Shown: piece by piece, positions 1-7,928 of the stretch
Layout: the number at the start of each line of letters is the position of its first letter
Position numbering within the stretch: the first letter of the stretch is position 1
Origin: Bryobacterales bacterium
Lineage (GTDB): Bacteria > Acidobacteriota > Terriglobia > Bryobacterales > Bryobacteraceae
Assembly: GCA_003164035.1 (NCBI GenBank)
Contig: PLRS01000162.1
Coordinates: forward strand, 1 to 64,000
DNA length: 64,000 bases
Direction of reading: 5' to 3'
Translations under genes and position numbers: made by a program
The notes under the pieces: generated by a model
Database searches by the model: none
Told to the model about the DNA's origin: nothing
The model's input: the letters and a program-made list of their open reading frames with translations, nothing else

Positions 1-1252
1 CTTATTTCGTTACGATCCCTTAGGCCCAGATGAGCGACCATGTCGGGATTTTCCGTGATTTCTTTGCGCAGGAGAGTGATCAGGTCCAGCGCCGAAGGTC
101 GGGCGGCGCGACGGCGCCATTTGGGAAGTGTGGCGTAGGCGTTGCCTCGTTCGGCGCCAAAGGCTTGTAACGAGGCCAGCAGGAGTGCGCTATAGCTGGC
201 CACGGCAAAAGCCGGCTGTTTGGGGACCGAAGTAACGTTCCATAACTGAGCCTGGCCGACCCCGAGAGCATCCTTCTCTTCCCGATGGTTGACCTCGATC
301 TGCCAACGGTCGAAGTAGATCTGGAGGAGTTGGCGCACCGTCCCGTGGACCACGGTCGTCAACAGGTAGGCGGGCCGACGGTAATAGTAACGACCGCTGA
401 GCCGTTTGCGATAGCGAGTCGGTCGGACCACCAGCAACCGCAGTACGCGCCTGCGGGCTCCGCCTTGCCAGTAAATTCCGCTGACTTCTTTGTACTCCAC
501 CTTGCGGCGTTTTCCCCCATAGAGGATTTTGGTGGTTTTCCAGGGTCTGGAGTCGTCGAGCCGCACTTGCTCGGGCGTGAATTTTTCTACCCCGTAGAAG
601 CGATGAGATCCAGTTCCAGCGGGGAGAGCGGGGGCGTGCGTTTTCCTTTTGATTTAGATGGAGACGGCTTGCGGTTGGGGAGCTTGTGGCGGGGACGCTT
701 GACCACCGAAACTTCCTCAAAAGCGATGGGCAAAGCGCGGGCGCCGACCTTGGCCCGACGAAACAAAGGCACCAACAACGAGGCCTGCAGGAAGCGTAGG
801 CCGAACATCAAGTTGACGTAAAACTTGGGAGAGAGCGGATCGCGCGGATAGAAGGCCTGCTGAATCCGCGGTCCGGTTTTGCGCCAGCGCGTATCGTCGA
901 TGGCCACGCCGATGTAGCGGCCGGGACACCAGGGAAGGGCTCGCTGGAGGATGGGGGTGAACCGTTGGGCCGGATCCCACTGGGAACGCGAGAAGAGAAA
1001 GTAATCGGCGCGCCAATCTCGATGCGCGCCGCCGTTGGTCCAAATGATGCGCGTGAGGGTGCGGCGTCCCAGGCAGATGAGGGTGCCCAGCGCTTGCCGC
1101 GCGGCCCGGAGGTAAGTATGGGCCTGGGGGAAGAGCGGCTCCCAACCGGCGACGATATCGAGAAAGCAGGCCAACAGGCTGCGGGGGCCTTCCGGTGGCG
1201 GACCTTCCGGAATGCGCCCTGGAACGGATGACAAGATGGTGGGTGGTTTCAT
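1..1252 (-). pseudogene. DDE transposase, -1 frameshift at a G4 run, 3' end beyond window
   Basis: Transposase of the DDE superfamily (IS4/IS701-like), which would cut and join DNA ends. The first part reads from ATG 1252 through VAIDDTRWRK, which probably carries the first catalytic Asp, to a stop at 587-589. A one-base step back at the GGGG run (590-593) re-enters a long frame that continues GVEKFTPEQVRLDDSRPW and then YFDRWQIEVNHREEKDALG, the region expected to hold the catalytic Glu (a YREK-like motif, near 290-245). This frame stays open to base 1. Without the shift the protein loses its catalytic Glu. The break could be a mutation or programmed frameshifting; no stimulatory structure is evident. 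ATG 1252 was chosen because it follows the upstream stop directly; an in-frame ATG also exists at 1276. Confidence 0.8.
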
Positions 1253-1253
1253 G

Positions 1254-2005
1254 TCAGTTCCGCGGGGGAGCGGCACACAACCGCTGGCGCCAGCGGCGGT
1301 GCAGAGGATATAAGAAGATCTGTTTGGGGACGTTGACGGTCTGGTGTGAGCGGTCCATGCGACCGCGTCCCTGGGTCATGCCGACGGTCGACTGTGATTG
1401 ACCACCAGGGGTAGATTGCGCTGGCGCATCGAATCGTTCCAGCCGATCCAGGAATCGCGTGGAGCCGTGCGCCAGGCGGCACTGGTAAATAACAAAGCGG
1501 CCAAGGGAGGGAGTTCCGCCTGTGCCGGGCGCACCCAGTAGCGGAGCTGCGCACCGTAGGGAGCGCGGTAGCCGAGGTAGTGATACTGGTCGAGATAAGC
1601 GCGGAAGAGACGACGCTGCTCCGCACTCCGGATGAGTTCGAGTTGAATGGGGCGGTAGTGACCGAGGGAGCCAGCGAGTAAAGTCGGCGCTGGGGCCGGT
1701 TCCGGGGCGAGTTTCGCCAGAGGGGAGCGAGGGGTCTTCGGTTGCGGGGCGGTGAGCCAGGGCAGCCATCCGCGGCGGTGCAGTTCCCGTAGGAACAAAT
1801 AACACTCGCGGCTTTTGAGCCCTCCGTTGGGGCGTCGCCATTCGAGCAATTCACAGAGGGTCGCGGCCAATTCGGTCCAGGCAAGATTGGCGCACTCGTG
1901 CGTGATCTGACGGATCAGCCCGAGTTCCGCATCGGTCAAAGCATGACTGCCAAACGCCAGACCATCGCCGATCACGACTGGCATGGTAACCGGCCTACAC
2001 TGCAA
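1254..2005 (-). pseudogene. DUF4338 / DruA-like protein with internal deletion
   Basis: The N-terminal frame (2005 to 1376) contains DQYHYLGYRAPYGAQLRYWV and AAWRTAPRDSWIGWNDSMR followed by LPLVVNHSR, typical of DUF4338 proteins, the family of Druantia DruA. It then stops. The family's C-terminal motif, VGMTQGRGRMDRS followed by a basic tail, appears immediately in another frame (about 1385 to 1254). The segment expected between these two blocks, roughly a hundred residues in intact relatives, is missing, so a deletion also changed the frame. A druBCDE set is absent and a transposase follows, so this is better read as a transposon-borne relative than as a defence gene. An alternative start is ATG 1984. 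Confidence 0.75.
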
Positions 2006-2090
2006 GTCTCCACGCCTACATTATCGGAATCCTCGGCCAAAGTTCAGCGAAATCTTCGCCGACGGATCTCAAAGATGTACAAACTCTAGG

Positions 2091-2137
2091 CGTCGAGTAG
2101 AGACTCGACGCGGCACGCAAGAGTGCGCGCGCCACGA
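2091..2137 (+). repeat. REP-like double hairpin (family D), copy 1
   Basis: Two adjacent imperfect palindromes: CGTCGAGT-AGAG-ACTCGACG at 2091-2110, then GCACGCAAGAGTGCGC ending in GCGCCACGA. The layout matches copy 2 (2778-2825), with paired base changes that keep both stems. It lies upstream of the broken REP-associated transposase. The rest of 2006-2349 shows no gene. Confidence 0.65.
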
Positions 2138-2349
2138 AAGCAATTCCGGAATCAGCCGAACAGGGTGACGCAGCGGTCGGCCTTATAATCCGGTTGCGTG
2201 CAGTCCGGCCACGGACGGTTGCCTAAATCGACCAAGGTGAAGTGGAAGGGTGGCTGCCAGCGCACCAGGAAATAAACGGGCGCGGACTCCTTAAGACCGC
2301 CATGAAAATCAAACTTGACCTGCCAGAGATCGGGCCGCTGCTCACAATG

Positions 2350-2842
2350 ACAAGTCATCGGGCGCAGCTTTCGTCTGGATGGATCGATATCTCGATGCAG
2401 CACGCACCGGACCCCTCTATCTGGCTCAGCGGCCAATCGCGAGCATCGTGGCCGCGTCTTCGCGGTGCGGAGTCCGGGCCATTACGATCTCGGCGCTTAC
2501 GCGATCATGGCCAACCATGTCCACGTGCTGCTGCGGCCGAAAGTCTTGCCATCGCGCCTGCTGCAATCGCTGAAAGGGGCGACCGCGCGGCAGGCAAACC
2601 TGCTCCTCGGGCGCACCGGAGAGACCTTCTAGAAAGCGGAGTCGTACGACCACCGGGTGAGAGATGAGGACGAATGGCACAGGATTGCGGCCTACATCGA
2701 GAACAACCCGGTAAGAGCGGGGCTGGTCAAACGCGCGGAGGATTACCCTTGGTCGAGTGCCACCGATCCAGGAGGAAGCGCCGAGACGAATCTCGGCGCT
2801 GCAGCCAGGAGTGGCTGCGCCACGACGACGCCGCGCTTCTGA
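2350..2842 (+). pseudogene. REP-associated tyrosine transposase (RAYT, Y1/HUH type), broken
   Basis: Remnant of a single-strand transposase that mobilises REP palindromes. The first part is MDRYLDAARTGPLYLA (from 2379). After a frameshift near 2450-2480 it resumes with YDLGAYAIMANHVHVLL, containing the HUH motif as HVH, and continues to TGETF, where a TAG (about 2629-2631) replaces what is usually a Trp codon. The same frame then reads WHRIAAYIENNPVRAGLVKR, with the presumed catalytic Tyr in YIENNP, and EDYPWSSA. With a frameshift and a nonsense codon it is not expected to make active protein. The last residues run into the downstream REP-like hairpins. Confidence 0.85.
2778..2825 (+). repeat. 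REP-like double hairpin (family D), copy 2
   Basis: GCCGAGA-CGAA-TCTCGGC (2780-2797) is followed by GCAGCCA-GGAG-TGGCTGC (2801-2818) and then GCGCCACGA. It overlaps the 3' end of the dead RAYT gene and has the same orientation and layout as copy 1. Confidence 0.7.
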
Positions 2843-2881
2843 GTCCACGCGCCGAACGCCCGCCAGTGCTATCGTATTCCT

Positions 2882-3382
2882 ATGAGTGCCGGGGCGCCGA
2901 TCTCCGTCGACGAATACCTGAACACTTCCTACGATCCGGACGTGGAATACGTGGACGGCGCGCTGGTGGAGAGAAACGTGGGCGATTGGCTGCATTCCCT
3001 GATTCAAAGGAATCTCATCGTAGCTCTCACGGTCAAGTATCCCCACATCTATGCAGTGCCGGAGTTTCGATCGCAGACGACGGACACCCGGTACCGGCTT
3101 CCAGGCGTGTGTGTGTTACTAACCGCGCCGGCCACGAGCTACCTGGCGGAGGCCGCGTTTCTGGCCATCGAGATCCTGTCCAAGGACGACGGTATGCCGG
3201 AGATGCTTGAAAAGCTCGAGGAGTACGAACTCAAGGGCGTGCGTAACATCTGGCTCGTCGATCCGCGCCGGCGCAAGATGTACGTATATGCCGATGGAGC
3301 GCTCACCGAAGTCCGCGGCGATGTGATCTTCACGGGCGATCGAGCCATCGAACTTCACCGCGGTGAGATTTTCAAGGCCTGA
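2882..3382 (+). CDS. Uma2-family (DUF820) PD-(D/E)XK nuclease-like protein, one catalytic Asp lost
   Basis: A 166-residue protein of the Uma2/DUF820 family, predicted PD-(D/E)XK-fold nucleases that are common in cyanobacteria and Acidobacteriota and of unclear role. Supporting motifs are ISVDEYL and VEYVDGALVER near the N-terminus, AIEILSKDD in the middle, and YELKGVRNIWLVDPRRRKMYVY near the C-terminus. Length is normal for the family. The motif usually read as R-[IV]-P-D-V is RLPGVCVL here (about residues 73-80), so the Asp expected to bind metal is Gly. The protein may be catalytically dead while remaining intact. It stands alone between a dead RAYT and a convergent gene. Confidence 0.8.
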   Translation: MSAGAPISVDEYLNTSYDPDVEYVDGALVERNVGDWLHSLIQRNLIVALTVKYPHIYAVPEFRSQTTDTRYRLPGVCVLLTAPATSYLAEAAFLAIEILSKDDGMPEMLEKLEEYELKGVRNIWLVDPRRRKMYVYADGALTEVRGDVIFTGDRAIELHRGEIFKA

Positions 3383-3403
3383 CGCGGCCTCACTAATACC
3401 CGA

Positions 3404-4225
3404 TTACGGCACAAACTCCACCGGGTAAAGCACCGGCTTGCCGCGCGCGGGAATCAGGCAACTTTCCACAATCGACAGGCACGACACTTGCGTGCCATCG
3501 CGGCCGAAGAAGATGAGATTGTCGCCGCTCTCCTCTGGGGACCGCGATCCGTGGCGCGCCGAGCGCACCCGCAGCGCACTGAGGTAATCGCAACTCGCCA
3601 CGGCGAGGCCGATGCCGCGCGCAACGGAGTAGTCCCACCCGTCGAAAATCCAATCCCACAGGGGCACCGGCGGCGCATGAGCCAGGTCGATTGCGCCCTG
3701 CACGGCGTGGCTCCGCTCAATCTGCTTCACGAAAGCCAGCGAGCCGGGATTGTGTTCCGACAGGTCCAGCGCCATCACGGAGTGCATCAGGCGCAGCCGC
3801 ACAATGCACTTCTCGGCCAGCGCCTCACCGGGAACCGGGAAGCCGGTCCGGGTTTCGCGGCGAATCGTCCGGTTAATGGTTCCGTCCCGGTTGACGCGGG
3901 AGTAGTGCAGCACCTCGGCGATCAGAGCCGGCTGCCCAAAGGTGCAATACAGACCGCCCGAGGCGGGCACGTCGGCGGTAAGCGGCTGGCCGCTGAAGCG
4001 ATTGGTATCGGAAGCCTCGTCGCGGATCACCAGTGCGGCCTGGTTCGCCTGCGTCCGCGGGAAGATCCCGTCCTTGTTAGGCGTGAAATACTTGATCGGA
4101 AACGACCGGTAAAGGTCCGGATCGCCCAGCACCAGCTCGGTCGGCACCGGCCCGCGGAGCGCAATGAGGCGTGAGACCTCTTTGTAGACGGCGCGCAGCA
4201 CGCTCGGATAACGGACGGATGGCAT
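3404..4225 (-). CDS. Hypothetical protein, 273 aa
   Basis: I do not recognise this protein. ATG 4225 was preferred over longer upstream options because a strong ribosome-binding site (GGCGGAGGAG, about 4235-4244) lies directly before it, while the upstream frame reads through repeat DNA. The sequence is soluble-looking with no signal peptide. It contains GGLYCTFGQPALIAEVLHY near residues 95-115 and a C-terminal ESCLIPARGKPVLYPVEF. The phrase around LYCTFGQPA with a following Glu is faintly like RES-domain toxins, but the similarity is too weak to assign. It is convergent with the Uma2-like gene. Confidence 0.7.
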   Translation of the reverse strand: MPSVRYPSVLRAVYKEVSRLIALRGPVPTELVLGDPDLYRSFPIKYFTPNKDGIFPRTQANQAALVIRDEASDTNRFSGQPLTADVPASGGLYCTFGQPALIAEVLHYSRVNRDGTINRTIRRETRTGFPVPGEALAEKCIVRLRLMHSVMALDLSEHNPGSLAFVKQIERSHAVQGAIDLAHAPPVPLWDWIFDGWDYSVARGIGLAVASCDYLSALRVRSARHGSRSPEESGDNLIFFGRDGTQVSCLSIVESCLIPARGKPVLYPVEFVP

Positions 4226-4342
4226 CGCGGATCTCCTCCGCCTAACCATGACACAGGCGCGGGGGCCATTCAAGTTGAAATGCGGCGATTTCGCCTCCAG
4301 CGTCAGCGAAGCTCCGCTTCGCCGAGGGACAGCCGGGCTGGC

Positions 4343-4487
4343 GTGGGCCAGACCATCGTGTCTTGTGGTCTGCCACTTGGTCACTGGATCGAGGGCGCTC
4401 CAGGGCGAGGGACATAGCGAGGGACGAGCACGAATAAACATGGTCGAGTGCCGGGTGTAGGGCAGACCACACAAGACGATGGTCTGC
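4343..4487. repeat. Palindromic repeat family A, inverted pair, copy 1
   Basis: Two imperfect palindromes, 4343-4376 (GGCCAGACCATCGTG...GTGGTCTGCC) and 4460-4487 (GGCAGACCACACAAGACG then ATGGTCTGC), lie in opposite orientation about 80 bp apart. The same unit recurs at 48514-48595. A family D half-unit (4491-4514, CCAAGAGTGGCTGCGCC) abuts its right end. The gap 4226-4610 holds these repeats and no gene I can support. Confidence 0.7.
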
Positions 4488-4610
4488 GGCGCTGCCAAGA
4501 GTGGCTGCGCCACGAGTACGCCTGCCCGTGAGTCGACGCGGGGTGGTGACCAGCACAAGGTTCGCAGCCTGCGAGCCGGGTGTTCACTTGAAACGACCCA
4601 AACCACACTA

Positions 4611-4970
4611 TTGATAGAGCTGATCTCCGCAAGCTGCCCGAACATCCCCGGCTCTTTCACGATCACAAACACGACTCCGGGTGGGGCCGGCGACACAGTG
4701 ACGGTCTCGGTGACCTATAACCCCATTTCGCCGGTCACCGCGCCTTTCCCGCAACCGGTCGCAGCGCCGCTAGTGACGATTGACGGGCAGCCCGCGCAAG
4801 TACTTTTCTACGCCGAGGCGCCAGGGCTCGTCGCCGGCGTGTTGCAGATCAATGTGCGGATTCCGACGAGTGTCAGTTCCGGCGCGGTGCCGGTCGTCGT
4901 CAGCATTGGGGGCGCCAGCTCGCAATTGACGGCTAACGGCACCGGGGCCGTGACCGTCTCTGTGCAGTAA
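4611..4970 (+). pseudogene. C-terminal remnant of a TIGR03437-type protein
   Basis: The frame encodes TVSVTYNPISP, then APLVTIDGQPAQVLFY, APGLVAGVLQINVRIP and PVVVSIGGASSQ, ending in a VTVSVQ terminus. These are hallmarks of the TIGR03437 C-terminal domain abundant in Solibacter-type genomes; an intact example ends the gene at 37336-38688. The first half of that domain and any signal peptide are missing, and the frame upstream runs through family A and D repeats. I read it as a truncated remnant rather than a functional small protein. Confidence 0.65.
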
Positions 4971-5011
4971 CGGCCCTGACGATATTGTGAATCAGCCCCG
5001 AGTGTCATCCC

Positions 5012-7441
5012 TCATTCCTCACGCAGGGCTTTCACGGGGTCTACGCGGGTGATGCGCAGGGCGGGCCAGAAGGCGGCGAACAATCCGGCAATGACGAGCA
5101 GCGCGGTCATGGCAAGAAACGAATACGGATCGAGCGGGGAGACGTTATGCACCAGGCTCTTCAGCAAACGCACTGTAGCCAGGCTGCCGGCCAGCCCTAA
5201 GGCTACGCCGATGCCGAGCAGGCGGGCGCTCAGGGTAATCATGGCTGCGATGACGCGTGAAGGACTGGCGCCCAGAGCTACGCGAATGCCGATTTCGCGC
5301 GTCTGTTGCGCCACCGCGTGCGACACCACTCCGTAAATGCCGGATAGCGCCAGAGCCAGGCCGAGCGCGGCGAAAATGGCGAACAGCAGCAGGTTGAAGC
5401 GCGGCGCGGCGTAGGCGTTTTCGACCAGCAGGGCTTCGAGCGGCTTTTCCTCCATCACGGGTTGGCCTGGATCGGCCGCGAATACTTGCGCCTTGATGGC
5501 GGGCGCGATGGCTTGCGGGCGCGCGGCCGTGAGCACGAAGAGACGGTCCGCCATTCCGGTCAAGGTGTATGGCACGAACATCTCGGGCCAGACTTGCACC
5601 GTGCCGAGCTCGTTGACGGTGTCTTCGACCACTCCGGCAATCTGAAAGGAGTCGTCAGTGAGGTGGAATGGCGGCATCTTCAGGCGCGGCACACGAACCA
5701 TGCGGCCGATGGCCTGGCCGTCGCCGTAATAACGCCGCGCGAAACCGCGGTTGACCACCACGATGCGCGCGGCCCGATTCACTTCCTGGGCCGTGAGCAG
5801 GCGGCCTTCGACGAGCCCGATGCCCATCACCTTCCAGTACTCTTGAGTAACCTGGTGGAACAGCACGACGTGTTGATCCTGGCGGGTGCTGCCGACCGGC
5901 ACAACCGGCATACCCCAGGAGTAGACGGGAGGCAAGCCGCTATTGACACCGACAGCGGCGACGCCGGGCACGGCGCGAATTCGCCGGAGCACGTCTTCAA
6001 AAAAGGCGGTGCGCTGAGGCAGTTCCGGGTAGCGCTCGTCGGAGAGGGGAACGCGCAGGGTCCAGATGCGGTCGGGGCGAAAGCCGAGGCGCACGTCTTC
6101 GATCGACTTCAGGGTTCGGATCATGAGGCTGGCGCCTACCAGCAGCATCAGCGAAAGCGCTACTTCGCCGGCCACCAGCGCGCCGCGCAGGAAGCGCTGT
6201 CCACGGCCCCCGACAGTGCCGCGCCCGGCCTCTTTCAGCACCGCCAAAATGTCAACGCCGGAAGCGTTCAGAGCGGGGGCGATGCCGAACAGCAAAGCCG
6301 AAAGCACCGATACGCCCAATGTGAAAAGCAGCACCATGCCGTTGATTTCGATTTTGGCTTCGTCGGGGATGGTATTGGGCGGGACCACGGCGACGATGCC
6401 GCGGATTCCGGCGAAGGCCAGGACGATGCCGATGGCGGCGCCGGCGAGCGCCAGCACCAGGCTTTCGGCAAGCAACTGTCGGATCACTCGCCAGCGCTGT
6501 GCGCCGAGCGAGACGCGGATGGCGATTTCGCGGCGGCGCGCCAGTGCGCGAGACAGCAGCAGGTTCGACACGTTCACGCAGGCGATCACCAGCAGCAGCC
6601 CCACCGCGCCGAACAGAATCCAGAGCGAGTCGCGAATGTCGCTGGGGAAGGTTTCTCCGAAATCGCGCAGCTCTACGCGCCAGGATTTGGGAAAGTCGTC
6701 CGGATGAAGGAGCTGGAGATGGTCGAACAAGGGTTTGAGTTGCGCGGTGGCTTGGTCCCGGGCGATGCCAGGCTTGAGCCGGCCGAGCAGGTGGACTTCG
6801 CGAACGCCCTCCACCGTTTCGCCGCGGTGAAACACGCCCGGCAGGTAAACGTCCGCGCCGCGCCACATGAAGCGCTGCGGCATGACGCCGATGACGGTGC
6901 GCATTTTGCCGTTGAGGCGCAGCTTGCGGCCGACGACGCCGGGGTCGCCGCCAAAGGCACGCTGCCAGAATTTGTAGCCGAGAACGGTGACGGACTCGGC
7001 GCCGGCGGCGGTATCGGGAGGGGCCGGAGCGCGGCCGATGAGCGGGGCGACGCCCATCACCTCGAAGGTGTTCATGGTGCAGTGATTGCCGCGGAGGCGC
7101 TGGGGTTCGCCGGCGCCGGTCCAGGTGACGTCGCTCCAGGTGGAAGCGACGACGCCGGAAAACACCGGGTTGCGTTCGGAGATTTCGAGAAAATCGTCGA
7201 TGGTGTAGTAACTGCCGTTGCCGCCGCGGCTTCCGCGCACGTTGACGCTCATCAGGCGGTCGGGTTGGCGATAGGGAAACGGATCGATGACCACGGCGTG
7301 AATCACGCTGTACATGGCGGTGCTTCCGCCGATGCCGAGAGCGAGCGAGCCGGTGGCCACGGCGGCAAACGCGCGGTTCGCGGCCAGATCGCGCCACCCG
7401 AAGCGCAGGTCGCGAAGAAAGTGAAAGAGCCAGCCGAGCAT
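5012..7441 (-). CDS. ADOP-type MacB/FtsX ABC transporter permease
   Basis: An 809-residue inner-membrane permease of the acidobacterial duplicated orphan permease family: two MacB_PCD/FtsX units in tandem. The N-terminus has LRFGWRDLAANRAFAAVA before the first membrane helix (GSLALGIGGSTAMYSVI). A first FtsX block sits around residues 270-400 (LLLVIACVNVSNLLLSRALA, RREIAIRVSLGA) and a second at the C-terminus (QTREIGIRVALGASPSRVI to RVDPVKALREE). Periplasmic domains lie between. No ATPase is adjacent, as is usual for this family. ATG 7441 was chosen over an ATG 48 bases upstream because AGGAGG precedes it at good spacing. The substrate cannot be inferred. Confidence 0.9.
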   Translation of the reverse strand: MLGWLFHFLRDLRFGWRDLAANRAFAAVATGSLALGIGGSTAMYSVIHAVVIDPFPYRQPDRLMSVNVRGSRGGNGSYYTIDDFLEISERNPVFSGVVASTWSDVTWTGAGEPQRLRGNHCTMNTFEVMGVAPLIGRAPAPPDTAAGAESVTVLGYKFWQRAFGGDPGVVGRKLRLNGKMRTVIGVMPQRFMWRGADVYLPGVFHRGETVEGVREVHLLGRLKPGIARDQATAQLKPLFDHLQLLHPDDFPKSWRVELRDFGETFPSDIRDSLWILFGAVGLLLVIACVNVSNLLLSRALARRREIAIRVSLGAQRWRVIRQLLAESLVLALAGAAIGIVLAFAGIRGIVAVVPPNTIPDEAKIEINGMVLLFTLGVSVLSALLFGIAPALNASGVDILAVLKEAGRGTVGGRGQRFLRGALVAGEVALSLMLLVGASLMIRTLKSIEDVRLGFRPDRIWTLRVPLSDERYPELPQRTAFFEDVLRRIRAVPGVAAVGVNSGLPPVYSWGMPVVPVGSTRQDQHVVLFHQVTQEYWKVMGIGLVEGRLLTAQEVNRAARIVVVNRGFARRYYGDGQAIGRMVRVPRLKMPPFHLTDDSFQIAGVVEDTVNELGTVQVWPEMFVPYTLTGMADRLFVLTAARPQAIAPAIKAQVFAADPGQPVMEEKPLEALLVENAYAAPRFNLLLFAIFAALGLALALSGIYGVVSHAVAQQTREIGIRVALGASPSRVIAAMITLSARLLGIGVALGLAGSLATVRLLKSLVHNVSPLDPYSFLAMTALLVIAGLFAAFWPALRITRVDPVKALREE

Positions 7442-7740
7442 GAATCCGCCTCCTTTTGGATACCATTGTACAGACTCGCACGCGCGCACGACGTTAGGTG
7501 GTTATGAAGGCATTCTTATGATTTATTTGGGGCGCGTTTTCGAGTCAGAGGGGATATACTCAAAGCAGGCGTTGCTGTTCAGCGAGTGTTAGTTCCGAGC
7601 TACAGCAGGCTCTTGTCCCGCCCGAAGGCCGAAAGGCCGGCACTCACCGAACGCGGCTCCGGTGCCGCCTGGTTACCCGCACAAACGGAAGCGGTATCTC
7701 CAGCCCGCAACGCGACTTTGGAACAGGAGATTACAAAGCG

Positions 7741-7902
7741 ATGGCAACGAATCCAAGTCCAGTCAGCGACGTGCTGCATTCCGAGAATCACAGTAAGTTG
7801 TCAACCGAGGAGATTGCGAAGGCTTTAGCGCGCCACAATAAGCACCACCCCAAGGCGGGGGCGGAAGCTTCTCAGAAACCGGTGAAGGGCGGCAAGAAGT
7901 AG
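7741..7902 (+). CDS. Small lysine-rich hypothetical protein, 53 aa
   Basis: A short frame, ATG at 7741 and TAG at 7900-7902, with an AGGAGA ribosome-binding site about nine bases upstream. The protein has a helical-looking middle (STEEIAKALARHNKHH) and a basic tail ending PVKGGKK. It has no recognised domain. Support is the ribosome-binding site and coding-like composition only. It is convergent with the MFS gene, whose stop lies 27 bp away. Confidence 0.5.
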   Translation: MATNPSPVSDVLHSENHSKLSTEEIAKALARHNKHHPKAGAEASQKPVKGGKK

Positions 7903-7928
7903 AAGGAATGCCCAATTAATCGACTCAG

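Larger units (their letters stand above)
1..2005 (-). mobile_element. Degenerate insertion element: DruA-like gene plus DDE transposase
   Basis: Two same-strand genes lie head to tail: a DUF4338/DruA-like frame (2005 to 1254) whose stop codon almost touches the ATG of a DDE transposase (1252 leftwards). Both are damaged: the first has an internal deletion and the second a -1 frameshift. The left end is outside the window and no terminal inverted repeat or target duplication could be identified on the right, so the boundaries given are only those of the genes. That the two genes form one element is inferred from their spacing and joint decay. Confidence 0.7.

Noticed and set aside
1254-2005. 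Druantia anti-phage defence system
   Set aside because: Only a deleted DruA-like gene is present, with no druB-E, and it is joined to a transposase.
3404-4225. RES-domain toxin
   Set aside because: Only one short phrase resembles RES; the Arg/Glu pattern and an antitoxin neighbour are missing.
5462-7507. 681-aa plus-strand frame opposite the ADOP permease
   Set aside because: It is the antisense shadow of a well-supported permease: His/Asp/Gly-rich with no domain or membrane pattern.
7586-7828. 80-aa plus-strand gene overlapping the 53-aa gene
   Set aside because: It has no ribosome-binding site and random-looking composition; the 53-aa frame has an AGGAGA site and a helix-like core.
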